DNA of 10,310 nt from Acetobacteraceae bacterium (GCA_030044345.1 JASHVY010000107.1:1-10310); one strand, 5' to 3'; shown: positions 1 through 6,056, counted from the first letter of the stretch. Notes: generated from the sequence alone by a model not told the origin. Numbers and translations are program-made.

Positions 1-1167
1 GGCGCCGGCACCTCGCTCGAAGGCCATGTCACGCCCGTGCATGGCGGGATCAGCCTCGATCTCTCGCGCATGCAGCGGGTGATCGAGATCCATCCGGAAG
101 ACATGGATTGCCGCGTCGAGGCCGGCGTCACTCGCCAGAGTCTCAACGCCTATCTGCGCGACCAGGGCCTCTTCTTTCCGGTCGATCCGGGCAGCGAATG
201 CACAATCGGCGGCATGTGCGCGACCCGCGCCTCCGGCACCAATGCCGTGCGCTACGGCACGATCCGCGAGAACGTGCTCGGGCTCACAGTGGCTCTGGCG
301 GATGGGCGGCTGATCCGAACCGGCGGGCGGGTGCGGAAATCCTCGACCGGCTACGATCTCACCCGGCTCTTCATCGGCTCGGAGGGCACGCTCGGCGTGA
401 TCACCGAGATCGCGCTCCGGCTGCACGGGATCCCGGAGGCGATCTCGGCCGCGACCGCGCAGTTTCCCACGCTCGAAGGCGCCGTGGAATCGGTGATCGC
501 GGTGATGCAGGCCGGCATCCCGATGGCCCGGATCGAGCTTCTCGACGATATGCAGATGCGGGCCTCGATCGCCTACTCCAAGCTTTCGGGCCTGGCGCCG
601 CTGCCCACCCTTTTCTTCGAGCTCCACGGCAGCCCGGCCGCGGTCGCCGAGCAGGCTGCGCAGGTGGAGGAGATCGCGCTCAGCTTCGGCGCCGAGCACT
701 TCGCGCAGGCAGCGGATGCGGAGGCGCGGGCGCACCTGTGGAAGGCGCGGCACGATGCCTATTGGGCGTCGCTGGCCCTCAAGCCGGGCTGGAAGGGGCT
801 GACGACGGACGCGATCGTGCCGATTTCACGGCTCGCCGAGGCGGTGCTCGGCGTGAAAGAGGATATCGCCGCTTCCGGGCTCGTGGGCACGATCGTCGGC
901 CATGTCGGGGACGGCAATTTCCACACCGTCCTGATGGTGCCACCCGAGCCGGACGGGCTCGATCGCGCCTGGGCGCTCGACCGGAAGATTGTCGAGAGGG
1001 CGCTGGCGCTCGAGGGGTCGTGCAGCGGCGAGCATGGGGTCGGCATCGGCAAGCGCGCGTTCCTTCTCGCGGAGCACGGCGCCGAGGCGCTCGACCTGAT
1101 GCGCCAAATCAAGGCCACGCTCGATCCAAGCGGCATCCTCAACCCGGGCAAGATCTTTCTCAACTGA
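1..1167 (+). CDS. FAD-linked D-2-hydroxyacid dehydrogenase, D-lactate/glycolate oxidase GlcD/Dld type (5' partial)
   Basis: The frame is open from base 1, so the start and most of the FAD pyrophosphate-binding half lie upstream; 388 residues are visible. The first residues, GAGTSLEGH, match the glycine-rich FAD loop of D-lactate dehydrogenases. They are followed by a PVDPGSECTIGGM stretch and IGSEGTLGVITE, both typical of the FAD_binding_4 domain. The C-terminal FAD-oxidase domain carries HVGDGNFH (codons 301-308) and CSGEHGVGIG (codons 341-350), which hold family-conserved histidines. The protein ends in the usual LDPSGILNPGKIF. The family oxidises D-lactate, glycolate or related D-2-hydroxyacids to 2-oxo acids and passes electrons to quinone or cytochrome c. 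There is no Fe-S extension, so it is the short GlcD/Dld form, unlike the long paralogue at 6057-9026. Class is secure; exact substrate is not. The TGA at 1165 faces the convergent DUF983 genes across 415 nt. Confidence 0.93.
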   Translation, partial: GAGTSLEGHVTPVHGGISLDLSRMQRVIEIHPEDMDCRVEAGVTRQSLNAYLRDQGLFFPVDPGSECTIGGMCATRASGTNAVRYGTIRENVLGLTVALADGRLIRTGGRVRKSSTGYDLTRLFIGSEGTLGVITEIALRLHGIPEAISAATAQFPTLEGAVESVIAVMQAGIPMARIELLDDMQMRASIAYSKLSGLAPLPTLFFELHGSPAAVAEQAAQVEEIALSFGAEHFAQAADAEARAHLWKARHDAYWASLALKPGWKGLTTDAIVPISRLAEAVLGVKEDIAASGLVGTIVGHVGDGNFHTVLMVPPEPDGLDRAWALDRKIVERALALEGSCSGEHGVGIGKRAFLLAEHGAEALDLMRQIKATLDPSGILNPGKIFLN

Positions 1168-1241
1168 CTGCGGCAGCTCATCCCGGGACCAAACACCTAG
1201 AAAGTGTTATGCGCTTCGATGAAGTATCAGAAAGAAGGAGC

Positions 1242-1265
1242 CTTCTTTTTCTGAAGAAAAAGAAG
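1242..1265. repeat. Perfect 10-bp inverted repeat (AT-rich)
   Basis: CTTCTTTTTC at 1242-1251 and GAAAAAGAAG at 1256-1265 are exact reverse complements around a TGAA loop. A second small palindrome, AAAAG-a-CTTTT, follows at 1268-1278. The motif resembles an intergenic repeat I associate with Acetobacteraceae genomes; that association is from memory. It lies 75 nt past the dehydrogenase stop and could fold in its 3' UTR. Confidence 0.6.
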
Positions 1266-1338
1266 CAAAAAGACTTTTCTCCGTTTTCCGGACCAGGCGC
1301 TGGCTGGGAACTATGAATAAAAGGATAAAAGTTCTTTG

Positions 1339-1360
1339 GTTCTTTCTTTCAAGAAAGAAC
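1339..1360. repeat. Perfect 10-bp inverted repeat (AT-rich), second copy type
   Basis: GTTCTTTCTT at 1339-1348 and AAGAAAGAAC at 1351-1360 are exact reverse complements with only TC between them, so the real hairpin would open a few base pairs at the tip. A T-rich tract follows on the + strand (1378-1398). The composition matches the 1242-1265 repeat, suggesting both belong to one repeated intergenic unit. Confidence 0.55.
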
Positions 1361-1452
1361 AGCCTACTCTTCTTTACTTACCGCTTTTTGTTTTCCACAT
1401 TTTGTTTATCGCATGGGGCTTGGTAGAAGGTTCGTAACATCTTCTCGAGCGC

Positions 1453-1469
1453 GATGATTTTAAATCATC
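1453..1469. repeat. Short palindrome GATGATTT-t-AAATCATC
   Basis: Two exact 8-nt arms (1453-1460 and 1462-1469) flank one central T. Partly symmetrical flanks (gagcgc to the left, actctcg to the right) make it resemble the GAGC-ATGATTT-AAATCAT-GCTC class of small intergenic palindromes common in alphaproteobacteria. It could be a remnant repeat or a protein-binding site; nothing decides between these. Confidence 0.4.
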
Positions 1470-1490
1470 ACACTCTCGCTTTGTTTTCTC

Positions 1491-1583
1491 GATCAATTTC
1501 ATGGCTTTGGCGGATCGCTCTGCGCCGGGGTCCCCGCGAACACGTTCGCGGGGTGCCCCGATCCACCAGAAGCCATATTGATC
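1491..1583. repeat. Long imperfect inverted repeat with nested GC-rich hairpin, abutting the DUF983 stop
   Basis: The outer arms are GATCAAT (1491-1497) with ATTGATC (1577-1583), then ATGGCTT (1501-1507) with AAGCCAT (1570-1576), then GGATCG (1512-1517) with CGATCC (1559-1564), allowing small bulges. Nested inside are CGGGG (1526-1530) with CCCCG (1556-1560), enclosing a perfect 10-bp hairpin: CCCCGCGAAC (1532-1541), AC loop, GTTCGCGGGG (1544-1553). The innermost right-arm base is shared with the DUF983 TAG. It may serve as a terminator or 3' stabiliser for that mRNA, but no U-run follows on either strand. It may equally be a small mobile palindromic repeat. Confidence 0.65.
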
Positions 1584-2008
1584 TAGTGCGTCGGCGGCTT
1601 GACGATCTCAAGCCGCAGCATCAGCCCGACCGTCGCTCCCTTCACGGGGCGGAGCAGGGCAATCGCGAGGATCAGCGTCAGCGGCACGAGGATTCCCGTC
1701 TCCGTCCAGATGGAAAGATGCATCGTGCTCTCCATCACCACGAGAAGCGCGACGACGATGGCTCCGGCAATCAGAACCGTGAAGACGGGCGGCCCGTCAT
1801 CGGCCGGAACCTGGCCGAGCGGCGCGCCGCAGACGGCGCATTCCTGAGTAACCCGCAAATAGCCTGAAAAGAGGCGCGTACGGCCGCAAGCCGGACACCG
1901 TCCGGCCATGCCGCGCCCGATTGCCACGAGAAGCGGTGGGGAAGGCCAGGGCGGGGGCGCTTTCCTCCGATCCGGCTCCCAGCGCGCAGCGGGCGGGGGT
2001 GCGGGCAT
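1583..2008 (-). CDS. DUF983 family membrane protein, downstream tandem copy
   Basis: A 141-residue protein. It opens with a Pro/Arg-rich cytoplasmic tail, then RCPACG (Cys38, Cys41) and CAVCGAPLG (Cys57, Cys60), forming a zinc ribbon of two CxxC pairs. A DDGPP turn and two hydrophobic segments (about 75-92 and 104-119) follow, then the family's terminal LLRPVKGATVG block. Family function is uncertain; in alphaproteobacteria DUF983 genes often lie near cytochrome oxidase assembly genes, but none is visible here. I chose the ATG at 2008 because homology to the paralogue begins just inside it; the same frame stays open to 2428, but that part overlays the upstream paralogue and reads as shadow sequence. 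The start lies 11 nt after the upstream stop with only a weak Shine-Dalgarno, so translational coupling is likely. The stop touches the inverted repeat at 1491-1583. Confidence 0.85.
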   Translation of the reverse strand: MPAPPPAARWEPDRRKAPPPWPSPPLLVAIGRGMAGRCPACGRTRLFSGYLRVTQECAVCGAPLGQVPADDGPPVFTVLIAGAIVVALLVVMESTMHLSIWTETGILVPLTLILAIALLRPVKGATVGLMLRLEIVKPPTH

Positions 2009-2019
2009 TCTGGAACGGG

Positions 2020-2451
2020 TTATTGCGGCGGCTTGATCATGCCGAGGCGAAGCATCACACCAACGGTCGCCCCCTTCACCGGCCGCAGCAAGGCCAGGGT
2101 GAGGACCAGGGTGAACGGCAGCAGGATCGCCGCCTCGAGCCAGAGGGGCGGGGAGAAATCCGTTTCCATGATGAGCAGAAGCCCGATGACAATATGCCCG
2201 ACGATGAGGATCGTGATGTAGGGCGGTGCATCGTCGGAGCGGAGCTCGCCGAGCGGCGCGCCGCAATGAGTGCAGGCCGGGACGACACGGAGATAGCCGG
2301 CAAAGAGCGGGCCTTGCCCGCAAGCCGGGCACCGGCCGGCAAGGCCACGGCCGATCTGGGTCAGAAACGGCGGATTGGGCCACGGGGTGGGCGCAGCGGT
2401 TTCCGCAACGCTTCCGTCGCGCTCCCAATGGAACGAATTCTGATCGGGCAC
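2020..2451 (-). CDS. DUF983 family membrane protein, upstream tandem copy
   Basis: A 143-residue protein with the same plan as its downstream neighbour. It has RCPACG (Cys41, Cys44), ACTHCGAPLG (Cys60, Cys63), a SDDAPP turn, hydrophobic segments at about 79-97 and 105-122, and the LLRPVKGATVG block near the C-terminus. By eye the two copies are about 60% identical from the PPFL/PPLL motif onward, while the N-terminal tails differ, so this looks like an old tandem duplication. The start is GTG at 2451, supported by an AGAGGA Shine-Dalgarno at 2460-2465 on the minus strand; no in-frame ATG lies nearby. It heads a two-gene unit, probably transcribed from the promoter proposed at 2536-2564. The CxxC pairs suggest zinc or another metal at the cytoplasmic face; biochemical role unknown. 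Confidence 0.87.
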   Translation of the reverse strand: MPDQNSFHWERDGSVAETAAPTPWPNPPFLTQIGRGLAGRCPACGQGPLFAGYLRVVPACTHCGAPLGELRSDDAPPYITILIVGHIVIGLLLIMETDFSPPLWLEAAILLPFTLVLTLALLRPVKGATVGVMLRLGMIKPPQ

Positions 2452-2535
2452 GGAATAATTCCTCTACTTGCCGATGAGTGGTCCGGTCCGGCTCGGGCCC
2501 GGTCTCAGGAAGGTCAACGAAACCGGAGCATCCGC

Positions 2536-2564
2536 ACTATAATCTGGCGGCTTCTGAAGGTCAT
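2536..2564 (-). promoter_or_regulatory. Candidate sigma70-type promoter of the DUF983 pair
   Basis: On the minus strand, ATGACC (2564 to 2559, 4 of 6 to TTGACA) and TATAGT (2541 to 2536, 5 of 6 to TATAAT) are separated by exactly 17 nt. This places a start near 2529 and gives a leader of roughly 78 nt before the GTG at 2451. The assignment is by consensus only, and chance matches are possible. Confidence 0.35.
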
Positions 2565-2648
2565 GGCGATCAGGAGAGAACAAGGCTGGGTTGCGCGGAC
2601 GTTGGCTTGAGGCGGCGCTGTGCGGATGAAGGACCTCGACGATGACGA

Positions 2649-2683
2649 ATGAAACGCCTGCCAAGCATCAGGCTTGGCTTCAT
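2649..2683. repeat. Stem-loop with perfect 7-bp core
   Basis: GCCAAGC (2660-2666) and GCTTGGC (2672-2678) pair perfectly around a 5-nt loop. Outside them ATGAA (2649-2653) and TTCAT (2679-2683) can pair across a 6-nt one-sided bulge. There is no T-run, so a terminator is not indicated. The function is unknown. Confidence 0.3.
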
Positions 2684-2830
2684 CGCGCCTCCACTCCACC
2701 TTTGTCGATCACGCTCCATGACGCCTCCTGAGCCGTGGCCGAGGTTTTCCGTCTCCCCTTTTGGCCTGCCCCGTCCTATCCAATGCCCTGTCGCGAACGC
2801 TCTCGTGCCAGACCCGAGGACGGATAAGCC

Positions 2831-3049
2831 TTGAGGCGATGGATTGGCGGAGCGGTGACGTTTGTCGCCGCCGGCTTGCTTCTCAGCGGTTGCGCGAACC
2901 CCGAGGTCCAAGTCTACCGCAAGGACCCCCATGCCTACCTCAAGGAGCTCGTCTACTGTGAGAATAACTGGGCCGAACTGAAGGACACTCCAAAGTGCCA
3001 GGCGGCGATGCAGATAAATGAAGAAATGTTTCCGGGTTGGCACCCATGA
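2831..3049 (+). CDS. Small lipoprotein resembling EexN family (entry-exclusion type)
   Basis: 72 residues. MRRW and a hydrophobic run (about 6-19) lead into the lipobox LSGC with lipidated Cys21. Residue +2 is Ala rather than Asp, which favours outer-membrane sorting. The mature ~52 residues read YRKDPHAYLKELVYC, ENNWAELKDTPKCQAA, matching my memory of EexN-family spacing (Y..(N/D)P...L..C.NN..EL.DTP.CQ.A), including two cysteines (43 and 56). EexN proteins of conjugative plasmids block redundant DNA entry, but chromosomal relatives are often of unknown role, and no conjugation gene is visible here. The start is TTG at 2831, because GAGGA lies at 2816-2820 and the positively charged MRRW is needed ahead of the hydrophobic core; a GTG at 2855 would leave a very short signal. 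The lipoprotein call is firm; the family name is tentative. Confidence 0.72.
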   Translation: MRRWIGGAVTFVAAGLLLSGCANPEVQVYRKDPHAYLKELVYCENNWAELKDTPKCQAAMQINEEMFPGWHP

Positions 3050-3347
3050 CATGACCGCACGCCGGGGAGGGGAAATGCGCTGCGGACGATTCTCGAAAAC
3101 ATGCGGCGATGACGTCGCGAGGATCGATCTCGAGGATCTCCCCCACCCGGCTTAGGGCGCCGCCGATATTCCGCCCGGCGGTCGCCTGGGCCGGCGGAGA
3201 GGGCAGGGAGGGTGGTCACCAATGGTCTCCCAAGGGGGGGCAGGGTTGGCCGGCCTGCTCCAGGGCGGGGCGTCCGTCCCGATATTGACGATAGCGATCG
3301 AAGCCGGCACGAATCGCCGCGCGCCCAATATAATAGAGGATCGGGCA
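3050..3347. other. Intergenic spacer before the OmpA-domain gene
   Basis: 298 nt, purine-rich around 3061-3075 and 3200-3240. The only ORF on the gene strand is 34 codons (3051-3155), starting 1 nt after the lipoprotein stop; it has no recognisable product and I do not call it. A perfect TATAAT at 3329-3334 abuts the AGAGGA ribosome-binding site of the next gene. Confidence 0.4.
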
Positions 3348-3761
3348 ATGATGCGCCGCGCTGTCGTGCTCTTCGCCGCCGTCGGCTTGGCCGTCTGTGC
3401 AGCCGCGCCGTTGCGGGCGCAAAACGCAGCCGCCGGTGCTCCCGGCCGCAACTATATCGTCTTCTTTCAAGAATGGTCGGCGGCGCTGGACGCGCCGGCG
3501 CTGCACGCTATCGCCGCGGCCGCCGCGATCGCCGCCAAGACTCCCAATGCCCCGATCACCGTGACCGGCTACGCCGATCCTCTCGGCAGTGTCCAGGCGA
3601 ATATCTATCTCACAGAGACACGCGCCCAGGTGGTCACCGACCAGTTGACCGCGGATGGGGTCAATCCCACGCGGATTCATCAGCACGCAGCCGGCAAGGT
3701 CGGCTTTCAGCTCACCTCGCAGGAGAGCCGCCGCGTCGTGATCACGATTGGCGGGCCATAG
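3348..3761 (+). CDS. Secreted stand-alone OmpA-like peptidoglycan-binding protein
   Basis: 137 residues. A Sec signal peptide (MMRRAVVLF, hydrophobic to about residue 20) has a likely cleavage site after LRA at 24, with no lipobox cysteine. The rest is one OmpA C-terminal domain: PITVTGYADPLGS (70-81), then ETRAQVVTDQL, then GVNPTRIHQHAAGK and SRRVVITI at the end. Asp77 and Arg92 sit 15 residues apart in the positions that bind diaminopimelate in OmpA proteins, so peptidoglycan binding is probably intact. No beta-barrel or membrane anchor is present, giving a small periplasmic wall-associated protein. The start is ATG at 3348, with AGAGGA at 3335-3340 spaced 7 nt away; the frame is open back to 3222 but that part has no signal-peptide character. 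The following Met (3351) is an alternative. The neighbouring lipoprotein lies 298 nt upstream, so the two are probably not one operon. Confidence 0.88.
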   Translation: MMRRAVVLFAAVGLAVCAAAPLRAQNAAAGAPGRNYIVFFQEWSAALDAPALHAIAAAAAIAAKTPNAPITVTGYADPLGSVQANIYLTETRAQVVTDQLTADGVNPTRIHQHAAGKVGFQLTSQESRRVVITIGGP

Positions 3762-3854
3762 GCTTCCTTTTCGGAACACTTGCTCCTTGTTTTTAGTGGC
3801 CTGCTTATCCTCTCCGTTCGCCGCGAAATGCGACGAACTTCGAGGGCAGGACAA

Positions 3855-3958
3855 TAGAGCGTGTTCAGCCTGACTGAACATACTTGGCGTTGTTTTGCCG
3901 AGCGGATTCACGCACCCCTGGATCGCTTCGCGATTCCAGTCAGGCGCGATCCGCTCTA
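3855..3958. repeat. MITE-like palindromic element with imperfect 22-nt terminal inverted repeats
   Basis: The left end (3855-3876) is TAGAGCG, 7 diverged bases, then CCTGACTG. The right end (3937-3958), read on the other strand, is TAGAGCG, 7 diverged bases, then CCTGACTG. At least 15 of 22 positions match in the same order (17 by my count). Internal hairpins also exist: TGTTCAG/CTGAACA (3862-3868 with 3874-3880), GAGCGGAT/ATCCGCTC (3900-3907 with 3949-3956) and CTGGA/TCCAG (3918-3922 with 3935-3939). The element fills the space between two convergent genes and its right-end TA(G) forms the stop codon of the ABC exporter gene. Both ends begin with TA, as expected for IS630/mariner-derived MITEs, but no transposase or second copy is seen here. 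It may also act as a bidirectional terminator. Confidence 0.65.
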
Positions 3959-5722
3959 GGCGATCACCTCGGCCGGTTCGACGATTCGCCCGCCGCCGGC
4001 ATCACGGACAAGTTCAAGCCGCCGCTCATGCAGAGCGACGACGTTCATGCTGTGGGCGATCGAGATGATGGTGGTCGTCGGAAGCTTCTCGCGCAGCGTG
4101 CGATAGAGCGCAGCCTCCGATTCGGGGTCGAGGCTTGCCGTCGCCTCGTCGAGGAAGAGCCAGTCCGGACGCAATAGCAGGGCCCGCGCCAGCGCCAGAC
4201 GCTGCTGCTCTCCACCCGAGAGGAGCTGGGACCAGGAGGCCTCCTCGTCGAGGCGCGGGATAAGGTTCGCAAGCCCGGCCTCGGTCAGGGCGGCGCGGAT
4301 CGTCGCATCGTCGAAGCGCCCGCTTTCCTCGGGGTAGGCGACGGCCTTGCGCAGCGCGCCGAGCGGCAGATAGGGCCGCTGGGGCAGGAACAGTGCGCGG
4401 CTGCCTGCCGGCCAATCGACGCGGCCGGCGCCGAACGGCCAGATCCCGGCAAGGGCGCGGAAGAGGGTCGATTTGCCGGATCCCGTCCGCCCGGTGATCA
4501 CCACCGAATGATGCGCCGTGATGGTGAGGTTGACGCCTTCCATCAGTGTCTGCCCGTCGGGCAGCCTGAGGGTGAGATCCTCCAGCCGCAGCGATTCGCC
4601 GGGCCCGGGGCCGGCCGCCAGAGCCGTGCTCGCCGCGGCCGCCCGGGCGGTCTCGATGGCCCGATGGAAGCTCGTCAGTCGTTCGACGGTGGCGCGCCAG
4701 GCGGCGAGCTGCGCGTAGGCCCCGACGAACCAGGAGAGCGACCCTTGCACCTGCCCGAAGGCGCTTGCCGTGCGCGTCAGGCCGCCCAGCGGAATCTGGC
4801 CCGAGAAATAGCGCGGTGCGGCGACCACCACAGGGAAGACGACGGCAATCTGCGAATAGCCGGTGGTGAGCGCGTTGAGCAGCTTGGTCCGGTCCATGAT
4901 GCGGTACCAATTGTCCACCACGAAGCCGAACATGTGCAGGAAGCCCTGCCGTTCTTCCGCTTCACCGCCATAAAGCGCCACGCCTTCGACATTCTCCCGC
5001 ATCCGGGCGAGCGAGAAACGAAAATCCGCCTCGACATGCTGCTGGCGGAAATTGAGCCAGACCAGCGGTCGGCCGACCAGATGCGTGACCCACGTGCCGA
5101 GAACCGCATAGACGAGCGCAACCCACACCATGTAGCCGGGAATGAAGAAGCCGAAGAGGCGAAGCGGCCCCGAAAGACTCCAAAGAATGCCGATAAAGCT
5201 TCCCAGCGTGACGACGTTGGAGAGCAGGTCGAGCGAGAGGGAAAGCGAGCTGCCGGCGAAGCTGTTGAGATCATCGGCGATACGCTGGTCAGGGTTGTCG
5301 GGCCCCTCGCCCGGCCTGGTGGTGACGCTGATGCGGTAATAGGCGCGGTCGGCAAGCCACTCATTGAGATAGCGTTGCGTCAGCCAGCGGCGCCAGCGGA
5401 TTTGCAACCATTGCGTGAGATAGGTGCTGTAGACCGCAACCAGGATATAGAGAGCGGCGATCAGGCAGAACCCTGGCATGATGCCGCTCGGCGTGCGGCG
5501 ATAGAGGAAAAGAAGACCAAAAAAGGCGCCCCAGTCCTTGTTCTGGAGCGAGTCGTAGAAGGCTCCGTTCCAGAAGTTCAGCACGACGTTCATCCCGACC
5601 ATCATCAGATTGAGAACGATGATCGAGAAGAGAAGCAGCCGCGCCGTCCAGCGTTCCTCGGACTCGAAATAGGGCCGGGCGAGACGCCAGGCATCTTTCA
5701 GGAATGGAGCCAGACCGCGCAT
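3956..5722 (-). CDS. SbmA/YddA-type ABC exporter, fused membrane and ATP-binding domains
   Basis: 588 residues. The N-terminal half is an ABC_membrane_2-type domain with hydrophobic segments at about 28-50, 84-106, 160-183, 189-211 and 288-307. It includes the family's IRWRRWLTQRYL (108-119) and DNPDQRIADDL (142-152) blocks. The C-terminal ATPase has Walker A GRTGSGKST (411-419), Q-loop Gln448, signature LSGGEQQRLALARA (501-514), Walker B WLFLDEATASLD (521-532) and the H-loop His557, so it should be active as a homodimer. Relatives include E. coli YddA, SbmA/BacA-related proteins and peroxisomal ABCD fatty-acid transporters; substrates among bacterial members range from peptides to very-long-chain lipids, and nothing here decides. 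The start is ATG at 5722, with GAGGT about 8 nt upstream. No transport partner gene is adjacent. The last codons read EVIA and then the TAG provided by the 3855-3958 element, so the extreme C-terminus may have been reset by that insertion. Confidence 0.92.
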   Translation of the reverse strand: MRGLAPFLKDAWRLARPYFESEERWTARLLLFSIIVLNLMMVGMNVVLNFWNGAFYDSLQNKDWGAFFGLLFLYRRTPSGIMPGFCLIAALYILVAVYSTYLTQWLQIRWRRWLTQRYLNEWLADRAYYRISVTTRPGEGPDNPDQRIADDLNSFAGSSLSLSLDLLSNVVTLGSFIGILWSLSGPLRLFGFFIPGYMVWVALVYAVLGTWVTHLVGRPLVWLNFRQQHVEADFRFSLARMRENVEGVALYGGEAEERQGFLHMFGFVVDNWYRIMDRTKLLNALTTGYSQIAVVFPVVVAAPRYFSGQIPLGGLTRTASAFGQVQGSLSWFVGAYAQLAAWRATVERLTSFHRAIETARAAAASTALAAGPGPGESLRLEDLTLRLPDGQTLMEGVNLTITAHHSVVITGRTGSGKSTLFRALAGIWPFGAGRVDWPAGSRALFLPQRPYLPLGALRKAVAYPEESGRFDDATIRAALTEAGLANLIPRLDEEASWSQLLSGGEQQRLALARALLLRPDWLFLDEATASLDPESEAALYRTLREKLPTTTIISIAHSMNVVALHERRLELVRDAGGGRIVEPAEVIA

Positions 5723-6056
5723 ACATTTTACCTCGTTGGGGAGTGGCGAGACGGCGTTCGAGCGGGAACGGGCGTGCTGTTGCGCGCGCCCGGGTCACTC
5801 CGAAAATGGAACAACCGGACAAGTGCCCCAAATCCGAAATGCGTCGCATGGGAATGCAGATAGAATCGGGACACTCGATCCGGGCGGCGAGACGTGACAG
5901 AGGGCGCGCCGGATCGGTGCTCGCCGGCGCGTGAGAGACGCCATAGCCCCGGCAGAGCTATCTGAGGTCGCATCGGCGTGGCGGAAGGCTTTTCATCGCC
6001 CGAAGGCTGGCCTACTCGGCGGTCCCGGGCAAGTTACCGCCGTTTCACCCCTCCGC
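5723..6056. other. Intergenic region between the ABC exporter and the YdiJ-type gene
   Basis: 334 nt with no credible gene; short ORFs on both strands lack recognisable products. Two stem-loops are visible. CGCGCCGG (5905-5912) pairs with CCGGCGCG (5924-5931) around 11 nt, and CGGCGGT (6017-6023) pairs with ACCGCCG (6036-6042) around 12 nt. Both lie downstream of the YdiJ-type gene on its strand and may mark its mRNA end, though no U-run follows. I could not find a convincing promoter for the exporter. Confidence 0.5.

Larger units (their letters stand above)
1168..1582. other. Convergent intergenic region with AT-rich repeat patch and snap-back element
   Basis: No supported gene. From about 1200 to 1490 the sequence is much AT-richer than the flanking genes (1321-1440 is about 36% G+C by hand count) and is dominated by purine runs facing pyrimidine runs. 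It holds two perfect 10-bp inverted repeats and a GATGATTT/AAATCATC palindrome, listed separately. The last 90 nt form a long imperfect snap-back against the DUF983 stop codon. The region separates two convergent transcription units, so the hairpins may end transcription or stabilise 3' ends. None has the classical GC stem followed directly by a U-run. Confidence 0.6.
2452..2830. other. Divergent intergenic region between the DUF983 pair and the small lipoprotein
   Basis: 379 nt with no convincing gene. It holds a candidate minus-strand promoter whose -10 overlaps a perfect TATAAT on the + strand, a small stem-loop at 2649-2683, and a 29-codon ORF (2642-2731, MTNETPAKHQAW...) with a reasonable AAGGA Shine-Dalgarno at 2629-2633 but no recognisable product. 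The rest shows nothing specific. Confidence 0.5.

Noticed and set aside
2009..2428. N-terminal extension of the downstream DUF983 protein to 281 residues
   Set aside because: The extra 140 residues overlay the upstream DUF983 gene in another frame and are Arg/His/Pro-rich shadow sequence; family homology starts after 2008.
3051..3155. 34-codon ORF directly after the lipoprotein stop
   Set aside because: It has no recognisable product, no well-spaced ribosome-binding site, and neutral codon use.
3329..3334. Perfect TATAAT as promoter of the OmpA-domain gene
   Set aside because: A start 7 nt downstream would leave the AGAGGA site at 3335-3340 untranscribed, and no -35 lies at 16-18 nt (TTGACG at 3285 is 38 nt away). 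It is probably chance.
3222..3347. Upstream start of the OmpA-domain protein (179 aa)
   Set aside because: The extension lacks signal-peptide features and would bury the clear signal sequence that begins at 3348.
4508..5863. 451-codon ORF on the + strand
   Set aside because: It is antisense to the ABC exporter, has no recognisable domain, and is of typical antisense composition.
5704..5973. Short ORFs on both strands between the exporter and the YdiJ-type gene
   Set aside because: Both are Arg-rich and without domains, and one overlaps the exporter start. There is no evidence of translation.
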